Assembly: GCA_002494135.1 (NCBI GenBank)
Contig: DLBG01000062.1
Span: 1 to 16,897 of the forward strand
From: Lachnospiraceae bacterium UBA7027
Lineage (GTDB): Bacteria > Bacillota > Clostridia > Lachnospirales > Lachnospiraceae
Length of the DNA: 16,897 bases
Direction: 5' to 3'
Shown here: piece after piece, positions 7,361 through 14,423 of the stretch
Layout of the letters: each line of letters starts with the position of its first letter
Position numbering within the stretch: position 1 is the first letter of the stretch
Position numbers and translations under genes: made by a program
The notes under the pieces: generated by a model
Seen by the model: the letters and a program-made list of their open reading frames with translations, nothing else
Database searches by the model: none
What the model was told of the DNA's origin: nothing

Positions 7361-7385
7361 CAGCTAATTCGAATTAGCCTATAAT
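7357..7385 (+). promoter_or_regulatory. Consensus sigma-A promoter of the tetR-oxidoreductase operon
   Basis: TTGACA (7357-7362), exactly 17 bp, TATAAT (7380-7385): both hexamers match consensus perfectly. Transcription should start near 7392, inside the second palindrome, leaving a leader of about 85 nt. Such a strong core promoter is expected to be kept silent by a repressor, in keeping with the two palindromes on it. Confidence 0.88.
7363..7378. promoter_or_regulatory. Operator 1: perfect 16-bp palindrome in the promoter spacer
   Basis: GCTAATTCGAATTAGC is a perfect palindrome that fills the spacer between the -35 and -10 boxes. A bound TetR dimer would exclude RNA polymerase. Together with the near-identical site at 7388-7405 it most likely serves the TetR regulator encoded at 7477 (autorepression, inference). 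Confidence 0.8.
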
Positions 7386-7387
7386 GA

Positions 7388-7405
7388 GGCTAATCGAAAT
7401 TAGCC
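7388..7405. promoter_or_regulatory. Operator 2: second GCTAAT...ATTAGC palindrome over the start site
   Basis: GGCTAAT (7388-7394), CGAA, ATTAGCC (7399-7405). It repeats the GCTAAT/ATTAGC half-sites of operator 1 with its centre 26 bp downstream (about 2.5 helical turns) and covers the predicted transcription start. Confidence 0.78.
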
Positions 7406-7476
7406 AATTAAACGAATCAGCGAATAAGCAAAAACAACGAATAAGCTGAATCGGCCACACAGAGAGGAAGCGGCAA

Positions 7477-8097
7477 ATGGATACAAAACACAGGATTTTA
7501 GACGAGGCTTTAACGCTCTTTTCACAAAAGGGTTATGCGAACGTATATGTAGGCGAGATTGCCGAGAAAGTCGGAATCAAAGCCCCTTCTTTATACAAGC
7601 ATTACAGGAACAAGCAGGCTATTTTTGATGCCATCATCGAGGAGATGAACAAAAGATATGAAGAGCAGGCGGGAGCATTAAACATTAACGGTATGAATCC
7701 CGCATCAGACGCTTCTTTGTATGAAAATATTTCGGAAGACAGACTTGTGGAAATCGGGACAGGTCTGTTTCTGTATTTTCTGCATGATGATTATACCAGC
7801 CGGTTTCGAAAAATTCTGACAATTGAGCAGTTTCATAATAAAGAGTTTGCTGCACTTTATTCTTCGCAATATGTGGACGGGCCTTTTTCCTACCAGAAGA
7901 TGCTGTTTAAACTGATGGCAGCGGGCGGATCGTTTGCATCCGCCGATACGGATGTGATGACACTTCAGTTTTATTCGCCGATCTATCTGTTGCTTACATT
8001 ATGCGACAGAGAACCGGACAGGGAGGCGGAAGCCTGCAAACTACTTGAAAAGCATTTCAGACAGTTTGGAAGAATTTACGGAGGCAGACAGAAATGA
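7477..8097 (+). CDS. TetR/AcrR-family transcriptional regulator (probable autorepressor)
   Basis: Encodes a 206-residue regulator; ATG 7477 is preceded by AGAGAGGAAG. Residues about 5-50 are a textbook TetR DNA-binding domain: RILDEALTLFSQKGYANV, then the helix-turn-helix VGEIAEKVGIKAPSLYKHYRNKQAIFDAI with the L-Y-K-H-Y recognition end. The remainder is a helical ligand-binding domain with a cluster of aromatic residues (about 100-180). It is the first gene of an operon driven by a consensus promoter holding two palindromes. Its stop overlaps the next start (ATGA, 8094-8097), so regulator and oxidoreductase are translationally coupled. The ligand may be a quinone, electrophile or flavin-enzyme substrate, given the gene next to it (inference). 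Confidence 0.93.
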   Translation: MDTKHRILDEALTLFSQKGYANVYVGEIAEKVGIKAPSLYKHYRNKQAIFDAIIEEMNKRYEEQAGALNINGMNPASDASLYENISEDRLVEIGTGLFLYFLHDDYTSRFRKILTIEQFHNKEFAALYSSQYVDGPFSYQKMLFKLMAAGGSFASADTDVMTLQFYSPIYLLLTLCDREPDREAEACKLLEKHFRQFGRIYGGRQK

Positions 8098-8801
8098 AAA
8101 TTGTAATGCTCAACGGACAGAATCATAAAGGAAGTACCTATCATATCGGGCGGATGATTGCGGATAAAACAGAAGGCGAAAATGAAATTACGGAGTTTTT
8201 CTTTCCGAAGGATTTGAATCATTTCTGCGCAGGATGTTATCAGTGTATTGAAGATCAGGCGGCATGTCCGTATTATGAAGAAAAGAAGAGAATCATCGAT
8301 GCCTTGGATGCGGCGGATATTCTGATTGTTACGACACCGACCTATTGCATGCATATGTCGGCTCCGTTAAAATCATTTTTTGATCTTACGTTTGATTTAT
8401 GGATGTCTCACAAACCGATGGAATCCTGTTTTAAGAAGCGGGCGGTTATTGTATCGACCGCAGCCGGCACAGGGACTAAGTCGGCCATAAAGGATGTCAG
8501 GGATTGTTTAGTATATCTCGGAATCCCGAAAATCTACGGGTACGGAATTGCGGTTCAGGCAATGAACTGGGACGGAGTTGCTGCAAATAAGAAGGAAAAG
8601 ATCGGTAAAATGACGGACCGGCTTGCCCGGAAATTAAGTCAAAGCGGCGCACCAAACGTCGGAATAAAGACTGCGTTTCTGTTTAAAATGATGGGAATGA
8701 TGCAAAAGAAGGGCTGGAATTCCTCTCCGACGGAAACGCGGTACTGGAAAGAAAAAGGGTGGCTGGACGGAAAGAAACCCTGGAAGGAAAAAGGTGTATA
8801 A
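8094..8801 (+). CDS. Flavodoxin-fold NAD(P)H-dependent oxidoreductase (NADPH-dependent FMN reductase family)
   Basis: Encodes 235 residues. The N-terminal strand and FMN phosphate loop MKIVMLNGQNHKGSTYHIG is that of the NADPH-dependent FMN reductase/flavodoxin-like family. VTTPTYCMHMSAPLKSFFD is the second flavin-contact loop (P-T/V-Y-x-x-x-x-x-x-x-K). Four cysteines, C45-x2-C48-x2-C51-x6-C58, sit in the variable insert; this is the position where iron-sulfur flavoproteins hold a cluster, so an Fe-S centre or disulfide is possible. The C-terminal extension (about 180-235) is basic and ends in a Trp/Lys-rich tail (YWKEKGWLDGKKPWKEK). It likely reduces a quinone, nitro compound or other electrophile with a cytosolic NAD(P)H-FMN system. 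The first codon overlaps the TetR stop by 4 nt; a TATAAT at 8797-8802 has no convincing -35. Confidence 0.88.
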   Translation: MKIVMLNGQNHKGSTYHIGRMIADKTEGENEITEFFFPKDLNHFCAGCYQCIEDQAACPYYEEKKRIIDALDAADILIVTTPTYCMHMSAPLKSFFDLTFDLWMSHKPMESCFKKRAVIVSTAAGTGTKSAIKDVRDCLVYLGIPKIYGYGIAVQAMNWDGVAANKKEKIGKMTDRLARKLSQSGAPNVGIKTAFLFKMMGMMQKKGWNSSPTETRYWKEKGWLDGKKPWKEKGV

Positions 8802-8834
8802 TAGACCATACAGGAAAGAAAGAGACGAATATTT

Positions 8835-9524
8835 ATGAAAACGAGAGAAGAGGCAATCGCATACGGTCTGTCTTTTCCGGATACCTATCAGGATGCTCCG
8901 TTTCATGATCCGAACTGGCAACTGGTCAGGTACAAGGGAAACGGGAAGGCGTTTCTGTGGACGTATGAAAGGGACGGCTTTATCAACCTGAATGTGAAGG
9001 TGGATCCGGAAAAGGCGTTTTTCTGGCGAAGCATTTACAAGGCGGTGATTCCCGGATATCATCAGAACAAAGATCACTGGAATACCATCATCCTTGACGG
9101 CAGCATTCCCAAACGGGATATTAAACTTATGATCGCCGAAAGCTACGATCTTATCAGCGACTGTCCCTCAAAGAGAATCTACGAAGCGGTAAAAAAGATT
9201 CCGTACGGACATGTTGCCACGTATGCGCAGGTTGCGCAACTGGCAGGGGACAGGAAGATGGCCCGCGCGGTCGGAAATGCGCTTCATAAAAATCCCGATC
9301 CCGAACACGTTCCGTGTTTTCGTGTCGTGAATGCCAAAGGAGAACTTGCGGGCGAATTCGCATTCGGAGGATTGGGAGAACAGGCAAAACTTCTGGAAGC
9401 GGAAGGGATAACCGTTATTGACGGAAAGGTAGATCTTGCGGTTTATCAGTGGAAACCGACCGAAAGTATGTCGGACAAGGGTACTCCGGACAAGAGCGCG
9501 CCGGACAAAAAAAGCAGGAGATGA
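8835..9524 (+). CDS. MmcQ/YjbR - methylguanine-DNA methyltransferase-like fusion protein
   Basis: Encodes 229 residues in two domains. Residues about 1-108 are an MmcQ/YjbR (DUF419-type) domain, with FPDTYQDAPFHDPNWQLVRY, AFLWTYERDGFINLNVKVDPEKA and the PGYHQNKDHWNTIILDG stretch. Residues about 112-200 are the DNA-binding, active-site domain of O6-alkylguanine-DNA alkyltransferases (Ogt/MGMT): IPYGHVATYAQVAQLAGD, the arginine-finger region MARAVGNALHKNP and the active-site loop VPCFRVV. The acceptor cysteine (Cys161) is present, but the usual next His of PCHRV is Phe162. The alkyltransferase-like (ATL) proteins instead lose the Cys. Activity may thus be altered, or this may be a lesion sensor. 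The last 20 residues are a Lys/Asp/Ser-rich tail. The gene begins 33 nt after the oxidoreductase and ends 4 nt before the next start, so all belong to one operon. Confidence 0.9.
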   Translation: MKTREEAIAYGLSFPDTYQDAPFHDPNWQLVRYKGNGKAFLWTYERDGFINLNVKVDPEKAFFWRSIYKAVIPGYHQNKDHWNTIILDGSIPKRDIKLMIAESYDLISDCPSKRIYEAVKKIPYGHVATYAQVAQLAGDRKMARAVGNALHKNPDPEHVPCFRVVNAKGELAGEFAFGGLGEQAKLLEAEGITVIDGKVDLAVYQWKPTESMSDKGTPDKSAPDKKSRR

Positions 9525-9528
9525 TGTT

Positions 9529-10347
9529 ATGAAAAAATACTGGCCACCGGTAATGATGCTGGTGATTTTTGAAACGGTAGCGGTAACGCTGTGGCTGACG
9601 AAGAATAATATTTTTTATCTTTTTAATTTCAGTTATATCGGACTGTCCATATCCCTGGGGGTTTTTCTTTATATAAAAGAATACAAACACGCCAGGCGTT
9701 TTGTGCAGCTTCTTGTGGGATTGTACATGTTAATCTATCTGGGGATAATCAGCCGCGAAAATATGCAGATTGAGGGCTTCTGGTATTATCTGTTTACCGG
9801 GGTGTTCGAAGCGGCAACGATTCACTACGCCGTGGCGAAAATATTCGGACCGCTCCTGTTCGGAAGAGGCTGGTGCGGATATGCCTGCTGGACTGCCATG
9901 GTGCTTGATTTTCTTCCTTACAAGGTTCCCGAAAAACCGCGAAAAAAGATTGGGTGGATCCGTTATATTACGTTTGCGATTTCACTGGTTTTCGTTGCGG
10001 CGCTGTTTCTTGCAAAAGTCGGAAATATCGAAAGAATCATGTTCTGGGCGTTTATAGTGGGAAATATACTTTACTATGCAATCGGAGTAATTCTGGCCTT
10101 TGCGTTTAAGGATAACAGGGCATTTTGTAAATATATCTGTCCGATTACGGTATTCTTAAAACCGATGAGTTACTTCTCCCTGCTTCGGATTAAATGCGAT
10201 AAGGATAAATGTATTTCTTGTGGCAAATGTAAAAGAGTCTGTCCCATGAATGTCGACGTGACGGATAACAGCAGAAAGAGAGAGAACGGTACGGAATGCA
10301 TCCTGTGTATGGAATGTGTCAGAAACTGTCCGAAGGATGCACTGTGA
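9529..10347 (+). CDS. NapH-like polyferredoxin membrane protein (two 4Fe-4S clusters)
   Basis: Encodes 272 residues. ATG 9529 has GCAGGAG 8 nt upstream and lies 4 nt past the previous stop. About six hydrophobic helices (near residues 5-23, 28-50, 60-80, 82-105, 145-165 and 172-195) carry a conserved cytoplasmic-face motif RGWCGYACW (C116, C120) and FCKYICP (C200, C204), both typical of the NapH/NosR/CcoG-like family. The C-terminus is a soluble ferredoxin domain with two complete clusters: C228-x2-C231-x2-C234-x3-C238-P and C257-x2-C260-x2-C263-x3-C267-P. Such proteins pass electrons between the quinone pool or a flavoprotein and a partner redox enzyme. There is no nap, nos or cox gene nearby; the only plausible partner in view is the flavin oxidoreductase three genes up. 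It is the last gene of the operon, followed by the terminator at 10455-10480. Confidence 0.9.
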   Translation: MKKYWPPVMMLVIFETVAVTLWLTKNNIFYLFNFSYIGLSISLGVFLYIKEYKHARRFVQLLVGLYMLIYLGIISRENMQIEGFWYYLFTGVFEAATIHYAVAKIFGPLLFGRGWCGYACWTAMVLDFLPYKVPEKPRKKIGWIRYITFAISLVFVAALFLAKVGNIERIMFWAFIVGNILYYAIGVILAFAFKDNRAFCKYICPITVFLKPMSYFSLLRIKCDKDKCISCGKCKRVCPMNVDVTDNSRKRENGTECILCMECVRNCPKDAL

Positions 10348-10454
10348 CACAACTACAGACCGCATTACGGCTCAAAAAAACGGATTGATACCAAGATGTT
10401 CACAGAATCATCACAAGAAGGTAACAGTTTACAAAAAAAACACAAAAAATGCAC

Positions 10455-10480
10455 AAAAAAGCGCGAAAGGCGCTTTTTTT
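10455..10480 (+). terminator. Rho-independent terminator of the redox operon
   Basis: Stem GCGC (10461-10464) with GCGC (10470-10473) around the loop GAAAG, extended by six A-T pairs from the A-tract (10455-10460) and followed by seven T. It lies 107 nt after the stop at 10347 and fully upstream of the next gene. Confidence 0.85.
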
Positions 10481-10524
10481 GTTGGACATCTGTTGGACGG
10501 TGGGAGATAAACTGTTTTTATATT
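10480..10524 (+). promoter_or_regulatory. Candidate promoter region of the coiled-coil/phosphatase unit, with TGTTGGAC direct repeats
   Basis: TGTTGGAC occurs twice 11 bp apart (10480-10487 and 10491-10498), one helical turn, each containing a TTGGAC -35-like hexamer. TTGGAC (10482-10487) with 18 bp to GATAAA (10506-10511) is the best-spaced pair. TTGGAC (10493-10498) with TATATT (10519-10524) has a 20-bp spacer, too long for a standard promoter. The direct repeat may be an activator site. Position between a terminator and a strong ribosome site supports a promoter here; exact boxes are uncertain. Confidence 0.35.
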
Positions 10525-10576
10525 AAGGCAGAGTATGCCGGAAATATCTCCAAATACAATGGGGGAGGAAAAGAAT

Positions 10577-13500
10577 ATGCCGACCAAAAAAACAAATCTT
10601 GCAGCCAATAATTTAAAGCAGGGATCCGGCTGGTTCCCGCCGATTCCGGATAATGACAGCAATGCAGCTAATTATCACGGAACGCCTTCCATGTATAAAA
10701 TCAAACAAAATGTGGATTACTTTCATAAGATTATGAAAGAAAACTTAGGTTTTGATCTGGAAGCTGATCCCGAGGATGTTAAGAAAAGAATTGTTGCTAC
10801 GTCCAAAGTGGGCAAACTTGCCATAAAAGACTACTTACAGAGAATGGAAGATATCAGTCTTATGCCGGATTCTCCCCAGAAAATGGAGGAGTTCAGCCAG
10901 GCAGCAGGAGCACTGGAGAATGCATTGTACCAACAGCTTGCCAAAGGCAGACTGGTATTTATTCCTTTGGGCGAAACCGAACCCAGACAGCTTCTTTATA
11001 ACCCGAATACCGGTGAATTCCAGGTTTCCGGCAAATTAATGTCCTTAAAAGATTATATAAAGCTGGATGAAGAATTTATTCCGAAAGACAAACGTGGAAT
11101 GAAGCTTCAGCCGAAAAAAGAACCCCTCGTAAAACCGGAACATCCCGGAGAGTTTAATGTTTTCAAGCCGCAGCCGCCCGACATGCCCAAGCCGTTTGCC
11201 GAATATCTTCGCGATATGCCCCAAATGGAGAAATTAAAACCTCTTCGCGAGGAACCAAAGATTCCCGAGAATCCCAGGAAGGGCGGAAAGATAAAAGCGC
11301 AGCTGGTTGACGAGGAATTTAAAAGAATCAGTGCGGATGTGGAAAAACCGGAATATAAATATATGGATATTCCGATTCCCCGTTTTACGCTCAAAGTGCC
11401 GGAAAAGGTTGAAAAACCGGACCCGCCGCGCGACGATATGAAGGAACCGGTTGCTCCTGCCATCGAAAAAGAAATCGCGAAAGTGGAAGAACAGCTTGGG
11501 AATGCGAAGGATCCTGTTTTTCCTTCCGAATTTAAGCGGGTTTTAATCCGTAAACCGACTCCCGTTAAGGAGCCATATAAACCTGTGCTTGAGCCTCCCA
11601 TTGCTCCCACGGAACCGGACTACGAACGTATTCCGAATGAACCGGTATTTAAGCATCCGCTTCCGCCGAAGATTGAATTTGCAGTACCTGATTTTGAACT
11701 CGGTAAGCCGCCTGTTGAACCGGACCAGCCGGTCTTTTTGGTTTATCCGGATAAGCCGGTACTTCGCACAGAGCCGGAAGAACCCGCAAGACCGGGATTT
11801 TTCACAAGATTATTCAGCAGTGCCAGCGTTCAACAGTATGAAGAAAGACACAGAGAATGGGTAAACGACCATAATGCATGGGTAGAAGAACGCGATGTCA
11901 CGTTCCCGCAGAGAATGATAGAGTACGGAGTCCGATGTGCCGAAGTGGATCAGGCGAATCAGAATGAGATGAATAAGTTCAATGAAGCGGCTGAGGCATA
12001 TATCGATAAATGGAATGAGTATCAGATAAGACGTAATGAATACGATAAACAGGTTGAGGACCTGAAATCCGTTAACGAAGCAAACTACGTTCAGTTTGAA
12101 GCGGATAAAGCTGCTTATGATAGGGCGAAAGAGGAGCTCGGAAGTCAGTACGATACGGATTATCAGGCATTTTATCAGGAGCATAAGGAATGGGAAAAAC
12201 GCAATAAAGAAATTTTAGAAAAGAACGCAAAGTTAAAAAAGGATTACGAGAATTCCCCGGAATACAAGAAATACATCGAAGAGAAAAAATGGTATGATAA
12301 CAATATGGCTCCTCATGCCTTTGATTATAATAAGGCGCCGGAAGTCAAGAAACAGTTTTTGGAGGAATACGAGAAAAACCTCGAAAAATACAATACCTAT
12401 TTAGAAGAGGAAAAAGCATACCAGAATGCCGTTAAGCCGGTAAGAGATCTGATTGAGGAAGAGGATCGGGCATTAAACGGCAAAAATCCGGATTACGAAC
12501 AGAATAAGGAAGCACGCATCAACGAAAAACTTGCAGCGAACGAAAAAGCCAATCTGGATTATGACAAAGAAATGGATGATTATAAGAGCAAGATGGAAAA
12601 TCTTGTTACCGTTCACCAGTCCTATTTAAATAATCCGGAACATATAAAGTATGTAAAGGAAAAAGAAGCGTACGAAAGAAACGAGGCCCTTAAGACAAAG
12701 AAAGTTATCGTTAAGAAACAGCTTCCCGACGAGTCAGGCATTGATTATGATGTTGATTACGATAAGCTGGGTGAAGATGAAAAGAACAAGCTTGTTGAAA
12801 AACTCGATCCGGTTATTATTTCCGAGAAACAGGCACTTCCTTCCGAGAAGATTGTTGTAGATGAGAATAATAATGCAATCGTTGAAAATGATAACAGCGA
12901 TGCTTTAAACTACAGCTTTGTTGAGGATATGCTCGAAAATGCCATTCGGGAGGATGAACTGCAGGCAGAATCGGAAGAAAAGAAGCACGAGTTAAAGCCT
13001 GATGAAGAGGAAATCTCTTTATACGAATACGAACTCCGCAGATACAATGCATACGTAAAAGATCAGAAATATTATAATCTTATGAAGAAAAGATATGATG
13101 AAAAGAAAGCGGAGTATGATGAGAAGAAGAGCATAAACGACGAGTGGAACAAGGATATAGAACAGAGAATTACGGATTACGATAACCGTATGAACGCGCT
13201 TCGAATTACCGCCGACAGTAATGTGAGTCAGAGACTTCGAACCTATGACGAACGGATTAAGACGTATGATGAAGATCATGCCAAATGGGTAGAGGAGAAG
13301 AAGGATTATGATCTGAAGAAAGACTCCCTTGAAACGAGGTATATTCTGGATATGACCGAGTGGAAAAAGGAAAAGGCAGAATATGATAAGAAGAGAAGCG
13401 AATATGATGCGGAAGTAAAAGACTATGAGAACCGCGTAAATTACTATAACATGAAGGTGGCCGAATATAATGAAAAGTATAAAGAGTATCAGGCCAAACT

Positions 13501-14383
13501 TGCCAAGTATGAAAATGATGTTAAGATAAACAAGGCGGCAGAGCAGAAGAATCTTCAGCACGAAAATGACTATAATAAGAAGGTCGAGGCATATGAGAAA
13601 AAGCTGCTTTCCAAGAGCCCTGCACTGAAGGACTATAAATTTAATAAGGGCGATTACTTAAACGGCAGCCTCCAGTGGGGACAGGAACTTAAGGAAGATA
13701 CCACGGTGCCCGAGTGGAAGGCCAACATGAAGAACGATCAGCTGATGGACAAGTACTTTGATGATCATCAAAGAAAGATTAACACCTTCAATTCCTACCG
13801 AATCAAATGCAGGAACATCAAGAAAATCGATCCGATTCAGCAGCAGAACTACGATGCAATGATGCAGGATCGGGCGAAATACAGCAGATATTCGGAACAG
13901 TCAAGACCGTTCTACAGATTCCAGGATATGGAAGAGGAAAAACTGAATCGTGTTATCGATAAGATGAATAAAATCGATTTCAGAGATTTCAGAGATGCCG
14001 CTACTGTCCAAATCTATAATAACATTGTCCGTTCCGAACTGCAGGCGACTTCCCGTGATCCGGATTTCAATGCCGCAAGAATGGCAGAGCTGGTAATGGA
14101 TCCGAAATATAAAAGCGATGCACTTCAAACCATGCGTAACGATGCGACTTTGGTAAATGCATTGGAAAAAATGTACAAAGATCAACTTAAACTGGCGAAA
14201 GGCGAAAAGCAGGGTCCGGACTTCCGGCTTAAAAATCTGTTGAAGGAAGACAGTTGGAAACTAACCAGCCTGTATCAGAATCGTTACGAGAATTCCAAGA
14301 AAAGTACTATCGATCCCATTCTGAAGAAGCATCACGGCCCCGTAGTCGAATCCCAAAAGGGAGGAAAGGGTCTCGGGAAATAA
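10577..14383 (+). CDS. Giant proline-rich / tyrosine-heptad coiled-coil protein of unknown function
   Basis: Encodes 1268 residues; ATG 10577 (MPTKKTNLAAN) has GGGGGAGG at 10561-10568, and an in-frame ATG at 10535 is less likely. There is no signal peptide, TM helix or wall anchor, so it is probably cytoplasmic or leaderlessly exported. Residues 1-178 form an N-terminal domain (KQNVDYFHKIMKENLGFDL, then GRLVFIPLGETEPRQLLYNP). Residues 179-406 are Pro-rich: about 48 Pro, many as K/E-P-x-x-P. Residues about 421-1000 are highly charged helix with aromatics at heptad spacing. The clearest run is Y/W at 890, 897, 904, 911, then 922, 929, 936, 943, 950, 957, 964, 971 and 978. An acidic linker (about 715-815) divides the helix. 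Residues about 1040-1268 are a helical C-terminal domain with a basic Gly/Lys tail. I do not recognise it. A long filament, scaffold or secreted effector would fit; the phosphatase 40 nt downstream may act with it. Confidence 0.9.
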   Translation: MPTKKTNLAANNLKQGSGWFPPIPDNDSNAANYHGTPSMYKIKQNVDYFHKIMKENLGFDLEADPEDVKKRIVATSKVGKLAIKDYLQRMEDISLMPDSPQKMEEFSQAAGALENALYQQLAKGRLVFIPLGETEPRQLLYNPNTGEFQVSGKLMSLKDYIKLDEEFIPKDKRGMKLQPKKEPLVKPEHPGEFNVFKPQPPDMPKPFAEYLRDMPQMEKLKPLREEPKIPENPRKGGKIKAQLVDEEFKRISADVEKPEYKYMDIPIPRFTLKVPEKVEKPDPPRDDMKEPVAPAIEKEIAKVEEQLGNAKDPVFPSEFKRVLIRKPTPVKEPYKPVLEPPIAPTEPDYERIPNEPVFKHPLPPKIEFAVPDFELGKPPVEPDQPVFLVYPDKPVLRTEPEEPARPGFFTRLFSSASVQQYEERHREWVNDHNAWVEERDVTFPQRMIEYGVRCAEVDQANQNEMNKFNEAAEAYIDKWNEYQIRRNEYDKQVEDLKSVNEANYVQFEADKAAYDRAKEELGSQYDTDYQAFYQEHKEWEKRNKEILEKNAKLKKDYENSPEYKKYIEEKKWYDNNMAPHAFDYNKAPEVKKQFLEEYEKNLEKYNTYLEEEKAYQNAVKPVRDLIEEEDRALNGKNPDYEQNKEARINEKLAANEKANLDYDKEMDDYKSKMENLVTVHQSYLNNPEHIKYVKEKEAYERNEALKTKKVIVKKQLPDESGIDYDVDYDKLGEDEKNKLVEKLDPVIISEKQALPSEKIVVDENNNAIVENDNSDALNYSFVEDMLENAIREDELQAESEEKKHELKPDEEEISLYEYELRRYNAYVKDQKYYNLMKKRYDEKKAEYDEKKSINDEWNKDIEQRITDYDNRMNALRITADSNVSQRLRTYDERIKTYDEDHAKWVEEKKDYDLKKDSLETRYILDMTEWKKEKAEYDKKRSEYDAEVKDYENRVNYYNMKVAEYNEKYKEYQAKLAKYENDVKINKAAEQKNLQHENDYNKKVEAYEKKLLSKSPALKDYKFNKGDYLNGSLQWGQELKEDTTVPEWKANMKNDQLMDKYFDDHQRKINTFNSYRIKCRNIKKIDPIQQQNYDAMMQDRAKYSRYSEQSRPFYRFQDMEEEKLNRVIDKMNKIDFRDFRDAATVQIYNNIVRSELQATSRDPDFNAARMAELVMDPKYKSDALQTMRNDATLVNALEKMYKDQLKLAKGEKQGPDFRLKNLLKEDSWKLTSLYQNRYENSKKSTIDPILKKHHGPVVESQKGGKGLGK
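11111..11794 (+). repeat. Region coding a proline-rich (KPxxP-type) segment
   Basis: Residues 179-406 of the giant protein contain about 48 prolines (about one residue in five), often as P-P or at 3-4 residue spacing after Lys or Glu (KPQPPDMPKP, LEPPIAPTEP, KPPVEPDQPV). Hydrophobic F/V residues recur between prolines, so it may be an extended polyproline-II arm with binding motifs, not a simple flexible linker. The repeat is degenerate, with no exact DNA repeat. Confidence 0.7.
13244..13510 (+). repeat. Region coding a 13-step aromatic heptad ladder
   Basis: Within residues 890-978 an aromatic residue (Tyr or Trp) recurs every 7 residues: 890, 897, 904, 911, then after one 11-residue (hendecad) step 922, 929, 936, 943, 950, 957, 964, 971, 978. 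In the last part the +4 position is V, V, V, Y, L. These are the a and e/d sites of a coiled coil, in which Tyr/Trp takes the place of the usual Leu. The DNA itself is not a perfect repeat. Confidence 0.85.
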
Positions 14384-14423
14384 CAAACAGAATAAAAAAG
14401 ACGTACAAAGAAGGTAAAAGATA

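Noticed and set aside
8797..8802. TATAAT as promoter for the MmcQ-alkyltransferase gene
   Set aside because: No -35 within 15-19 bp, and the genes are closely packed behind a consensus operon promoter.
13019..13561. 180-codon hydrophobic open frame on the - strand, looking like a membrane protein
   Set aside because: Antisense of Lys/Tyr/Glu-rich coiled-coil codons gives Phe/Ile/Leu-rich sequence by necessity; no start signals.
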